Assembly (NCBI GenBank): GCA_902778135.1
Contig: CACYWP010000003.1
Location: 62,001-126,000, forward strand
Length of the DNA stretch: 64,000 nt
Direction: 5' to 3'
Source of the DNA: an uncultured Coriobacteriaceae bacterium
Lineage (GTDB): Bacteria > Actinomycetota > Coriobacteriia > Coriobacteriales > Atopobiaceae
The notes beneath the pieces were generated by a model, which had not been told where the DNA came from, did not search any database, and worked only from the letters and a program-made list of their open reading frames with translations. The position numbers were made by a program, and so were the translations under genes. Of this stretch, positions 36,307-44,784 are shown one piece after another. How positions within the stretch are numbered: position 1 is the first letter of the stretch; each line of letters starts with the position of its first letter.

Positions 36307-37545
36307 ATGGCTCGGACAAAATTCAACAAGGCGGAGATCAGCTGGATTCTCTACGACGTGGGCAACTCCGCCCTCGTGTTGCTTGCCACCAGCGTCATCC
36401 CCATCTACTTCAACTACCTCGCCGCCAAGGACCCGGCGGTCCAGGACGTGGCAGTCGGGGCCTGGGGACTGGCCGAGACGATAGCCTCGCTCATCATCGC
36501 CATGCTCATGCCCATCCTGGGGTCGGTCGCCGACATGCAGGGCATGCGCAAGAAGTTCATCATCGGCACCGTCGGCGCGGGCGCCGTCGCCACCGTCGCG
36601 ATGGGATTCCCCAGCACCTGGCTGCCGTTCCTGGTCGTCTACGTCATCTCCTCGGTGATGCTCAACTCGTCGTTCGTGTTCTATGACGCGCTGCTGGTCG
36701 ACGCGACGACCGACGAGCGCATGGACGAGGTCTCCTCGCAGGGCTTTGCCTGGGGCTACGTCGGCAGCTGCATCCCCTTCATCGTGTGCCTGCTCATCGT
36801 GCTCAATGCCGACAAGCTGGGGCTGGGCATGCAGACCGCGATGCTCATCGCCTTCATCATCACCACCATCTGGTGGGTGACCTTCACCGTCCCCATGCTG
36901 CGCAACGTCGAGCAGAAGAGCTACAAGCCCTACGAGCCCCATGCCATCGCCAACGCCATCAGGGGCATCGGGGCGACCCTTCGCAACATCTGGGCGGACG
37001 AGGCCCTGCGCTGGTTCATCCTCGCCTACTTCTTCTACATCGACGGCGTGCACACCGTCATCAAGATGTCGACCAGCTATGGGGCCAACCTGGGCATCGC
37101 AGGCACCCAGCTGGTGCTGGCGCTGCTCGTCACCCAGTTCGTCGCCTGGCCTTCGTCGATCGTCTACGGACGCCTCGGCCGCAAGGTCGGCACCAAGAAG
37201 ATGATCCTGGTAGGCATCATCGGCTACTTCTGCATCACGTTGTTCGCCGCCTTCTTCCTGCGCACCGCGCTGGAGTTCTGGATCCTGGCCATCTGCGTCG
37301 GCCTGTTCCAGGGCGGCATCCAGGCGCTCTCGCGCTCGGAGTTCGGCAAGCTCTGCCCCAAGGAGCATGCCAACGAGTACTTCGGCTTCTTCGACATCTT
37401 CGGCAAGTACGCGGCCATCATGGGCACGGGCCTGGTGTCCGCCTTCACGTTCCTGACCGGCAACCCCTCGCTGGGCGTCCTGTCGATCGCCGTGCTGTTC
37501 ATCTGCGGCTTCGTGATCATGCTCAAGGTACCCGAGCACCGCTAG
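36307..37545 (+). CDS. MFS transporter, UMF1/Atg22-like family
   Basis: 412-residue integral membrane protein with about 12 predicted spans. The opening WILYDVGNSALVLLATSVIPIYFNYL and the loop GSVADMQGMRKKFII match the UMF1 (Atg22-like) branch of the major facilitator superfamily. Conserved LSRSEFGKLCPKEHANEYFGFFDIFGKYAAIMG near the end (in parts) is a hallmark of that branch. Substrate unknown; fungal Atg22 exports amino acids from vacuoles. Start ATG with AAGGGGG. Confidence 0.88.
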   Translation: MARTKFNKAEISWILYDVGNSALVLLATSVIPIYFNYLAAKDPAVQDVAVGAWGLAETIASLIIAMLMPILGSVADMQGMRKKFIIGTVGAGAVATVAMGFPSTWLPFLVVYVISSVMLNSSFVFYDALLVDATTDERMDEVSSQGFAWGYVGSCIPFIVCLLIVLNADKLGLGMQTAMLIAFIITTIWWVTFTVPMLRNVEQKSYKPYEPHAIANAIRGIGATLRNIWADEALRWFILAYFFYIDGVHTVIKMSTSYGANLGIAGTQLVLALLVTQFVAWPSSIVYGRLGRKVGTKKMILVGIIGYFCITLFAAFFLRTALEFWILAICVGLFQGGIQALSRSEFGKLCPKEHANEYFGFFDIFGKYAAIMGTGLVSAFTFLTGNPSLGVLSIAVLFICGFVIMLKVPEHR

Positions 37546-37561
37546 GAGCCGTCTCGCCCCG

Positions 37562-37721
37562 GTTTTCTGCGTTTTGCGAGGGCTCCCGGTGGAAAGCCTC
37601 CGAAATCCCCCGTTGTCTGCGTTCAAATTGCGCAAACAACGGGGGCTACTTTTTCTGAAGCTTCCAAAGCGCAAACAACGAGCGATGAGCCCGCCTTTTA
37701 TGCCGGACGAACGCAGACAAC
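37562..37721 (+). repeat. Five-box intergenic element, copy C
   Basis: 160-bp element between the MFS gene and the helical-repeat gene. Boxes: GTTTTCTGCG at 37562, GTTGTCTGCG at 37612, CGCAAACAAC at 37631, CGCAAACAAC at 37670 and CGCAGACAAC at 37712. Spacing is 50, 19, 39 and 42 bp. Four boxes are exact. Boxes 2 and 3 with flanking CCCCC/GGGGG form the stem of a terminator (37607-37645). Confidence 0.88.
37607..37650 (+). terminator. Terminator of the MFS gene, built from boxes 2 and 3 of element C
   Basis: CCCCCGTTGTCTGCG pairs with CGCAAACAACGGGGG over 15 positions with one mismatch, followed by CTACTTTTTCTG. It is the only one of the four elements where boxes 2/3 are clearly followed by a U-tract. 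Confidence 0.75.
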
Positions 37722-37838
37722 GGCCAACCACCAGACGGCCGGCACACACGCCGCAATTGTTCCTATGCTGACAGCGTATCGCTCGTCGGACAGTCATCCC
37801 CAAGTGCTCTAGGATGGAGAACGGACGAGGGGGACGCG

Positions 37839-38948
37839 GTGGCACAGGACCTGACAGACCAGCTGGTGGAACAGATGCGCGAGGCGTTGGGACGCGGCGA
37901 CGAGGGCGCTGCCATCGACGCCGCGCGCACGTTGGCGCCCGTCTATGCGGACGTCTCTCCCACCGATGCCGTCGACCTGCTGGAACGCTCCTGCGTCCTG
38001 GGGACCGAGCACGTCGTCGAGGCACTCTGCGAGGCGTTTCCCGAGTTCGTCTACGAGTCGTGGGCCCTTGCGCTGGCCCTGCGCTGCGCGAACGAGCCCG
38101 TAGCGCGCCTGCTGCTGGGTCGCGGGGTCGACCTGTTGGACGGTGTGCACCAACCGACGACGTTTCGCGCGCTCCTGCCCCACGAGGGCACCTTCACCCG
38201 ATTCGGCCTGACGCGACATAGCCCCACGCTCTTCCTCAACCCCATGGACCCGACCGTGTCCACCGAGGTCTTCGAGCCCTTCCGCGGCCGTGCGAACGAG
38301 CACCTGGCAGGCGGCGCGTACGCCGTGCCCACCGACCTGGCCGCGACCTGCGACCTGGTGGCACGGCTGGCGGGAGAGGGCCTCTTTGACCAGGTCGTCT
38401 TCGACGACCTGCTGCGCGCCGCACTGGTGCGGGCATGGCACGCACTGCGCCACGAGCACGAGCGGGACGAAGAGGTCGCCGAAACCTGCCTGGCCTTCGC
38501 GTCACGCATGCTCGGGATGTACCACATGCGCGGCCAGGGAGAGCAGTCGCTCCACCGCATCCTCGGTAGCCTCATCGTACCCAAGGTCCATCCACGCATC
38601 GTCGAGTTCGTCTGCGACGAGGCGCCCGACGTCTTCCTCGAGCGGCTCTGCGAGCTCAACTGGCTGCAACGCGACGTCGACCTCGTGGCACGCATGGTGC
38701 CGCATCTCTCCCCCAGCACGCCGGAACGCAATGGCCGCCTGCTGCAGGTGCTGGCCGCAGACGGTCGCATGGCCCAGCTCGAGCTGCTGGCAGGCTGGCC
38801 CGACACGCTGACACCGGAGAACACCGATGCCGCCATGCAAGCCGCCTCCGCGGCTGGCCATGCGGAGGCTGCCGCCTGGCTGCTGGCACACCGGGCCTCC
38901 CCTGTACACGCGACGGAACCGGACGACCTCTCCGACCTGCTGCTCTAG
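37839..38948 (+). CDS. Helical-repeat protein of unknown function in a MoxR/VWA operon
   Basis: 369 residues, no signal peptide or membrane span. It is rich in Ala, Leu and Glu, with short helix pairs such as DAVDLLERSCVLGTEHVVEALCEAF and a C-terminal AMQAASAAGHAEAAAWLLAHRAS that resembles ankyrin repeats. It may be a scaffold or substrate-binding partner. It precedes the VWA gene by 14 bp and the MoxR ATPase gene follows, so the three form one operon. GTG start with GAGGGGG. I do not recognise a named family. Confidence 0.65.
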   Translation: MAQDLTDQLVEQMREALGRGDEGAAIDAARTLAPVYADVSPTDAVDLLERSCVLGTEHVVEALCEAFPEFVYESWALALALRCANEPVARLLLGRGVDLLDGVHQPTTFRALLPHEGTFTRFGLTRHSPTLFLNPMDPTVSTEVFEPFRGRANEHLAGGAYAVPTDLAATCDLVARLAGEGLFDQVVFDDLLRAALVRAWHALRHEHERDEEVAETCLAFASRMLGMYHMRGQGEQSLHRILGSLIVPKVHPRIVEFVCDEAPDVFLERLCELNWLQRDVDLVARMVPHLSPSTPERNGRLLQVLAADGRMAQLELLAGWPDTLTPENTDAAMQAASAAGHAEAAAWLLAHRASPVHATEPDDLSDLLL

Positions 38949-38962
38949 CAAGGAAGCCACCC

Positions 38963-40579
38963 ATGCCAGACATTGCGACCACCCAACCGCCAGCGACCGC
39001 ATCCTCCGACACCTCGAGGCACGACCGCGTCTGGACCCTGTCCGAGCGCGTGCTGGACCTGGCCCGCGGGCTGATCGTCGCCGACAATCCCTTCCTCGCA
39101 TCGTCAATAGGCCTGCTGCGCACCCAGCCCGCCAGCCAGCAGGACCCCCTCGCGACCGACGGGCGAACGCTCTTCGTGGACGCGGAGAAGGTGCTGGCAG
39201 CCTTCTCCCAGACGCGACAGGCACCCGTGAACGACCTCGTGCACGTCCTGCTGCACTGCGTGCTGCTGCACCCGTTCGTGGGCGGACAGGTGGACGCCGA
39301 GGCGTGGAGCCTTGCCGCCGACATCGCCGTCGAGCACCTGGCGATAGAGATCGCCGGTCCCCGTCCCGAGGAGCGCGGAAGGCGAATCGAGGAGGTGCTG
39401 AGACGGCTGGTCGACGACTTGGGACCCCAACTGACCGCGGAGCGGCTGTACCGCGCCTTACGTGACGACGCCTACGAGGGAGCCCGCCGCCAGTGGGCCC
39501 CGCTCTTCCATGTCGACGACCACGGCCTGTGGCCGCCTTCGCGCGACAACCATGCACAGGGACGCGGTGACGGGAAGGGAGACGGTGCTGGCACGCCCCC
39601 TGACGGTGCGGCCCAGCAGCAGGGTGATGCCGACGATGGCACGCCCGCGCAGCGCGCCGACGCGTCACGGATGCGCCCGAGCGACCGTCGCGACGATTCC
39701 TCCGACGGTGGAAAGGAGCCGCACCAGGGACAACCCGACGACGGCGCACCTTCCGGAGGGCGGTCTGACGACGCCTCCCCGTCCAAAAGAGGATCCGAGA
39801 CCGGACAGGCGACCCGCCAGCAGCTGGAGGCGGCCGAGAAGGCCTGGCAGCGCGCGGCCCAGAGCATGCGCGTCGACCTGCAGACCATCTCCCGCACGCG
39901 TGGTGCGGGGCTGGGCAAGCTGGTCCGCGAGCTGGAGGTCGGTGCTCACGAGCGAATCGACTATCGCGAGTTCCTGCGCCAGTTCGCCGTCGAGCGAGAG
40001 CACATGCGCGTCTCGGACGACGAGTTCGACTACATCTTCTACACCTATGGACTGCAGCTCTACGGCAACGTCCCCCTCGTCGAACCCCTCGAGTACCGCA
40101 GCGAACGACGCATCCGCGACTTCGCCATCGTCATCGACACCTCCAGCTCGGTCTCGGCGAAGGTGGTCCAGGAGTTCGTCAACACCACCTACGACGTGCT
40201 GTCCAGCGAGGGTGGGTTCTTTGCCCAGACCAACATCCACATCATCCAGGCCGATGCGCGCGTGCAGAGCGACACCAGGATATGCTCGCTGGCCGACCTC
40301 GACCGCTGGCGGCGCAACATCCAGCTGCGCGGGTTCGGCGGCACCGACTTCCGCCCCGCCTTCGCCTACGTGCAGCGCCTGCGCCAGGCAGGCGAGTTCG
40401 ACGACCTGCAGGGGCTGGTGTACTTCACCGACGGCTGGGGCATCTACCCCGAGCGCATGCCTCCTTACCAATGCGCCTTCGTCTTCTACGACGAGGACCA
40501 CCGGCCGGAGCTCGTACCGCCCTGGGCGCTGCAGGTCGTCCTGCACCCCGGCGAATTCGAGAGCCTGAGCGTCTACTAG
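38963..40579 (+). CDS. VWA-like domain protein with DUF2201-type N-terminus
   Basis: 538 residues. N-terminal domain (1-200) resembles the putative metallopeptidase domain DUF2201_N, but where HExxH is expected the sequence is HVLLH (94-98). A charged, low-complexity, disordered linker follows (about 200-290, rich in Gly, Asp, Gln, Pro), then the C-terminal VWA-like domain with a MIDAS-type DTSSS (about 393-397) and FTDGWG. Such proteins pair with MoxR AAA ATPases, here encoded directly downstream. Start ATG with AAGGAAG. Confidence 0.82.
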   Translation: MPDIATTQPPATASSDTSRHDRVWTLSERVLDLARGLIVADNPFLASSIGLLRTQPASQQDPLATDGRTLFVDAEKVLAAFSQTRQAPVNDLVHVLLHCVLLHPFVGGQVDAEAWSLAADIAVEHLAIEIAGPRPEERGRRIEEVLRRLVDDLGPQLTAERLYRALRDDAYEGARRQWAPLFHVDDHGLWPPSRDNHAQGRGDGKGDGAGTPPDGAAQQQGDADDGTPAQRADASRMRPSDRRDDSSDGGKEPHQGQPDDGAPSGGRSDDASPSKRGSETGQATRQQLEAAEKAWQRAAQSMRVDLQTISRTRGAGLGKLVRELEVGAHERIDYREFLRQFAVEREHMRVSDDEFDYIFYTYGLQLYGNVPLVEPLEYRSERRIRDFAIVIDTSSSVSAKVVQEFVNTTYDVLSSEGGFFAQTNIHIIQADARVQSDTRICSLADLDRWRRNIQLRGFGGTDFRPAFAYVQRLRQAGEFDDLQGLVYFTDGWGIYPERMPPYQCAFVFYDEDHRPELVPPWALQVVLHPGEFESLSVY

Positions 40580-40634
40580 CCGCTCGCCGACACCATCCGC
40601 CCACCACCACACACCCACGACACAAGGAGCACCC

Positions 40635-42158
40635 ATGAACATCCGCGAGGCAACCGAGCAGGTCGAAGGCGCCATCCGCGCATACCTCTCACGCGACGAG
40701 CACGGGCTGCCGCGCATTCCCGACCAGATGCAGCGCCCCCTCATCCTCATGGGCCCTCCGGGCATCGGCAAGACGGCCATCGTCGCGCAGGTCGCCGAGC
40801 GCCTGGGCATCAACTTCGTCTCGTACTCCATCACCCACCACACGCGCCAGAGCGCCCTGGGCCTGCCCTACATCGACGATGGTACCTATGGGGGACGCGC
40901 GTACAAGGTCTCGCGCTACACCATGAGCGAGATCATCGCCGCAACCTACGACGCGATCTCCGCCAGCGGCACCGAGGAGGGCATCCTCTTCCTCGACGAG
41001 ATCAACTGCGCCAGCGAGACCCTTGCCCCGGCCATGCTGCAGTTCCTGCAGTACAAGACCTTCGGGCAGCACCACCTGCCGCAGGGGTGGGTCATCGTCT
41101 GTGCCGGCAACCCGCCCGAGTACAACCGCGCTGCGCGAGACTTCGACCCTGCGATGATGGACCGTCTGAAGCGCATCGACATCGAGCCGGACGTGGACGT
41201 GTGGATGGACTACGCGACCAGCCATGGCGTGCACCCCGCCATCACCACCTACCTGGCGAACAAGCCCAAGGGCTTCTATCTTGTGCGGGCGGCGTTGAGC
41301 GGCGCTCGCATCGTCACCGCCCGCGGCTGGGAGGACCTCTCGCGGATGCTGCTGGCCTACGAGCACGAGGGGCTGCCGGTCAGCCTGGCCCTGGTCTCCC
41401 AATACCTGCAGGATGGCGAGACCGCCGAGGACTTCGCGTTGTACTACGACCTCTTCTCCAAGTACCACGACGACTACAAGATCGGTGACATCCTACAGGG
41501 CACGGCGGACGGCACCATCCTGCGACGCGCGCGTCTGGCTCCCTTCGACGAGCGCATCGCCTTGGTCAACCTGTTGCTCGACGCCGTCACCGAGGAGGTC
41601 CACGACGTCGAGGCGACCGAGGCGGCGCTGCGCGAGGTGCGCTCGACGCTGGCTGCGCGCAAGGGCGACCTCGAGGCGCACGACGGCGCATCGGTGGTCG
41701 ACGACCTGGCCGCACGGGCTCGCGAGCAGCTGGCACAGGCGCTGGCCAAGGGCTCTGTCAGCGTCTCGGCACAGCGCGTCGCGGCAGAGAGGAACCTCCT
41801 GTGGGAGCAGCTCCGCACGGCCGTGGCCCAGTGGTCGGCGCAAGGGATGAGGGACGGGGGTGCGGCCGACGCGTTCCAGGCGCTCCGCGGACCCTTCAAT
41901 GCGGCCGCGCAGGCGCTGATCGCACGCGTTGCCACGGCTGGCCAGCACCTCGACGCCGCGCTCGCCTTCCTCGACAGTGCCTATGGGGACGGGCAGGAGA
42001 TGCTGGTGTTCGCGTCACACCTGGCCATCGACCCCGTGTTCATGCACTTCGCAAGCGCCCATGGCTCCGTGTCGTTCGTCCAACACAGCCAGGCGCTGAT
42101 GTTCCACGAACGCGGCTTGGACCTGCTGCGCGAGGTGGACGAGCTGCAAGGCCTGTGA
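40635..42158 (+). CDS. MoxR-type AAA+ ATPase
   Basis: 507 residues. Walker A GPPGIGKT is near residues 39-46, Walker B GILFLDEIN near 116-124, and an Asn sensor in VCAGNPPEYN. The C-terminal half (about 300-507) is helical and charged, with no recognisable domain. MoxR ATPases act as chaperones with VWA-domain partners, as in the RavA-ViaA pair of E. coli. Start ATG with AAGGAG, 55 bp after the VWA gene. Target unknown. Confidence 0.85.
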   Translation: MNIREATEQVEGAIRAYLSRDEHGLPRIPDQMQRPLILMGPPGIGKTAIVAQVAERLGINFVSYSITHHTRQSALGLPYIDDGTYGGRAYKVSRYTMSEIIAATYDAISASGTEEGILFLDEINCASETLAPAMLQFLQYKTFGQHHLPQGWVIVCAGNPPEYNRAARDFDPAMMDRLKRIDIEPDVDVWMDYATSHGVHPAITTYLANKPKGFYLVRAALSGARIVTARGWEDLSRMLLAYEHEGLPVSLALVSQYLQDGETAEDFALYYDLFSKYHDDYKIGDILQGTADGTILRRARLAPFDERIALVNLLLDAVTEEVHDVEATEAALREVRSTLAARKGDLEAHDGASVVDDLAARAREQLAQALAKGSVSVSAQRVAAERNLLWEQLRTAVAQWSAQGMRDGGAADAFQALRGPFNAAAQALIARVATAGQHLDAALAFLDSAYGDGQEMLVFASHLAIDPVFMHFASAHGSVSFVQHSQALMFHERGLDLLREVDELQGL

Positions 42159-42164
42159 TGGAAG

Positions 42165-42198
42165 CGGCCGGACGGGAACGCATGTGCCCGTCCGGCCG
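42165..42198. terminator. Bidirectional terminator between the MoxR and larC genes
   Basis: CGGCCGGACGGG and its exact complement form a 12-bp stem with a 10-nt loop, 6 bp after the MoxR stop and 29 bp after the convergent larC stop. On the plus strand it is followed by TTCACGACTGTCTTT. Confidence 0.75.
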
Positions 42199-42227
42199 TT
42201 CACGACTGTCTTTGCTGCAGGGAGTCG

Positions 42228-43793
42228 CTAGAGGAGCTCGGCCGCAGCTGCCTGGGCCACGCGAAGGGCATCCTGGTACGAGACGTCTCCCGCCTGTGCC
42301 ATCTCCGCCACGCTGTCATGCTCGGGGTAGGCACGACGCGCGCCGCTCGGCAGCGTCACGACCTTGACGCGCAGCGTACCAAGGGACGTCTGGACCTCGT
42401 GCTGCTCGCGCGGCAACGCGGTGCGCCACTCGGGGCAGCGACGGATGCCGATGGTCGTCGTGTTCTCGAAGATGACCTCCTCCAGCTGATGGATGCGCGA
42501 GGCGCCACACAGCACCTCGATCTGGTAGCCCGGACGATTCTTCTTCATGAAGACCGGCAGGAAGTGCACTTCCAGCGCACCCGCATCGTAGAGCAGCTGG
42601 GTGACGTTGCCCAGCGCCTCACCGGTGCAGTCGTCCAGCTCGGTCTCGAGCTTCCACAGGTCGGGAGTGCCCAAGCCCTGCTGCGGAGCCGGTGTCCCCG
42701 CCTCGGCGACCTCCTCGATGACCATCGCACGCACCGTGCTGGGTGGGTCGTAGGCACGCTTGCCCGAACCCAGGCCGGTCTTGACCACGCGATAGCGAAC
42801 GGGCAGGGCATCGAGCGTGCGCACCGCTGCCGCGATGGCCGCCCCGGTCGGCGTGACCAGCTCCCCCTCCATGTCGCGCGGCTCCAGCACCAGTCCATGC
42901 GAGGCGACGATGTTGGTCACCGCGGGGACGGGGACGGGCAGCACGCCGTGGGCGCAGCGCACGCGACCGTGGCCCTCCGCCAGGGGCGATACGTAGACGT
43001 CCGTGACGTCCAGGTCGTCGAGGCAGTACGCAACGGATACCACGTCGACGATCGAGTCGACGGCGCCCACCTCATGGAAGTGGACCTGCTCGATGGGCAG
43101 GCCATGTGCCTTCGCCTCGGCATCTGCGACGATGTCGAAGATGCGATGCGCGCACGCCCGAGCGCGCGGCGCGAGGTCGGCGGCATCGATGAGGGCCGCG
43201 ATGTCGGACGGCGAGCGATGCTCGTGGTGATGATGGTGAGGCGCATGGCCATGGTCATGGTCGTGGGCATGGTCATGGTCGTGGGCATGGGCGTGCTCAT
43301 GCTCATGATCGTGGTCGTGGTCGTGGGCATGGTCGTGGTCATGACAATGGTCGTGGTCGTGGGTGTGCTCATGCTCGTGCTCATGGTCATGGCAATGCTC
43401 GTGGTCATGGCAATGCTCGTGGTCATGGGTGTGGGAGTGGTCATGGTCATGGTCATGGTCGTGGTCGTGGTCGTGGTGATGGTCGTGGCCGTGGTGATGG
43501 TCATGCTCGTGCACGTGGTCGTGGTCGTGCCCGTCCGTGCCATCCAAGTTGCCGTACAGGTACACCATGTCGTGGTCATGGGACTCGTGAGCCTCGTCCA
43601 GCACCACGTCAAAGTCGCATGCGTCGATGCCCGACACCGACTTGCGCGTCACGGCAATCTCGAACCCTCCCACATGCAGGCTGTCCAGCGCCCTGCGCAG
43701 TCCCGCCTCGTTGGCCCCCAGGTCGAGCAGCGCGCCGACCACCATGTCGCCACTGATGCCACTCGAGCATTCCAGATACAAGGTCTTTCCCAT
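42228..43793 (-). CDS. larC: Nickel-pincer cofactor cyclometallase LarC, with a long His-rich insert
   Basis: 521 residues. LarC inserts nickel into the pyridinium bis-thiocarboxylate made by LarB and LarE. The N-terminal signature YLECSSGISGDM is at 6-17, the VHFHEVGAVDSIVD motif lies near 234-247, and VTPTGAAI and GLGSG follow. Residues 89-192 are an insert of alternating His-Asp/His-Glu with about 56 His and three Cys, far longer than usual, likely a nickel store. In Lactiplantibacillus plantarum LarC needs a programmed frameshift; here it is one continuous frame. It is followed by the terminator at 42165-42198. Confidence 0.93.
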   Translation of the reverse strand: MGKTLYLECSSGISGDMVVGALLDLGANEAGLRRALDSLHVGGFEIAVTRKSVSGIDACDFDVVLDEAHESHDHDMVYLYGNLDGTDGHDHDHVHEHDHHHGHDHHHDHDHDHDHDHDHSHTHDHEHCHDHEHCHDHEHEHEHTHDHDHCHDHDHAHDHDHDHEHEHAHAHDHDHAHDHDHGHAPHHHHHEHRSPSDIAALIDAADLAPRARACAHRIFDIVADAEAKAHGLPIEQVHFHEVGAVDSIVDVVSVAYCLDDLDVTDVYVSPLAEGHGRVRCAHGVLPVPVPAVTNIVASHGLVLEPRDMEGELVTPTGAAIAAAVRTLDALPVRYRVVKTGLGSGKRAYDPPSTVRAMVIEEVAEAGTPAPQQGLGTPDLWKLETELDDCTGEALGNVTQLLYDAGALEVHFLPVFMKKNRPGYQIEVLCGASRIHQLEEVIFENTTTIGIRRCPEWRTALPREQHEVQTSLGTLRVKVVTLPSGARRAYPEHDSVAEMAQAGDVSYQDALRVAQAAAAELL

Positions 43794-43838
43794 ATCGTTC
43801 GTCTTCCTCTCGGCGTCGTCAGGCGACGCATGCCCTAC

Positions 43839-44615
43839 CTAGTCCCTCACACCCACATGGTCAATCAGCGCAGCCTGGTAGCCCGCACCGAACCCATTGT
43901 CGATGTTGACCACCGAAACCCCGCTCGCACAGGAGTTGAGCATGCTCAGCAGGGCGGCGATGCCCCCCAGCGACGCCCCGTAGCCCACGCTGGTGGGACA
44001 CGCGACGACCGGACAGGCGGCCAATCCACCCACGACGCTGGCCAGCGCCCCCTCCATGCCCGCGATTGCGACGATGGCCGAGGCGCCTTGGATTTCCTCA
44101 ACATGGGCCAGCAGCCGATGCAGTCCCGCCACGCCCACGTCGTACAGGCGCACGACACGGCTGCCCAGCATCTCGGCCGTCACAGCCGCCTCCTCGGCGC
44201 AGTACAGGTCGCTCGTACCTGCCGCGCACACGGCGACATAGCCCACGCCATCAGGCTCTGGGGGCCTTCCGACCAGCGCCAGCTGCGGCAGCTCCCGATA
44301 GTCGAACTCGGCCGCATCCCGCTCGTCCAGCCCGCTGCGCACCGCCTCGGCCTTCTGCGCATCCAGTCTCGTGACCAGGATGCGGCGCTCCCCGGCACCT
44401 CTCAGCGCCTTCACGATGCCCACGATCTGCTCCGCAGACTTGCCGGCACCGTAGACCACCTCGGAGACGCCCTGCCGCATGCCGCGGTGAAGGTCCGGCT
44501 TCGCATATCCCAGATCCTCGAACGGTGCGGTGGCCAGGCGCTCCTCGGCATCACGTGGCGTCGCCTCGCCCGTGGCGACAGCCTCCAACAGCTCACGCAG
44601 CTCCCTGCGCTCCAT
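43839..44615 (-). CDS. larB: LarB, pyridinium-3,5-biscarboxylate synthase
   Basis: 258 residues. LarB carboxylates and hydrolyses nicotinic acid adenine dinucleotide in the first step of the nickel-pincer pathway. Conserved stretches: EVVYGAGKSAEQI, YRELPQLALV, VAAGTSDL-type CAAGTSDLYCAEEAAVTAE, and the PurE-like AIAGMEGALASVVGGL with TSVGYGASLGG. Start ATG (MERREL) with GAGAGGGG; a longer frame upstream is antisense to larE. It is followed by larC after 45 bp. Confidence 0.92.
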   Translation of the reverse strand: MERRELRELLEAVATGEATPRDAEERLATAPFEDLGYAKPDLHRGMRQGVSEVVYGAGKSAEQIVGIVKALRGAGERRILVTRLDAQKAEAVRSGLDERDAAEFDYRELPQLALVGRPPEPDGVGYVAVCAAGTSDLYCAEEAAVTAEMLGSRVVRLYDVGVAGLHRLLAHVEEIQGASAIVAIAGMEGALASVVGGLAACPVVACPTSVGYGASLGGIAALLSMLNSCASGVSVVNIDNGFGAGYQAALIDHVGVRD

Positions 44616-44643
44616 GCATACCCCTCTCTCCCCAAGTCCTCCC

Positions 44644-44649
44644 ATTATC
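44644..44649 (-). promoter_or_regulatory. Candidate -10 of larB
   Basis: GATAAT on the minus strand about 30 bp upstream of the larB ATG. A -35 is not clear. Together with the larE promoter 75 bp away it marks a divergent control region. Confidence 0.35.
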
Positions 44650-44724
44650 TCACGAAGGGACTGCCCGACAGGACATGGTGGCAATATGCTGGTGACAAAT
44701 AAAACCCTACCTGTTTGCTTGGCA

Positions 44725-44753
44725 TTGTCCAGTTCGTGGCATACTGATACGAT
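44725..44753 (+). promoter_or_regulatory. Promoter of larE
   Basis: TTGTCC (44725-44730), a 17-bp spacer and TACGAT (44748-44753), 31 bp before the ATG. The surrounding sequence is AT-rich relative to the genome. Confidence 0.65.
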
Positions 44754-44784
44754 GCCTCGCCTTCGATCGCGAACAGGAGATGCC

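Noticed and set aside
43230-43530. Short tandem-like repeats (GGTCATGGTCGTGG pattern) that might look like a CRISPR or satellite
   Set aside because: They encode the His-Asp-rich insert of LarC in frame on the minus strand; repeat units are 6 bp and irregular, with no spacers.
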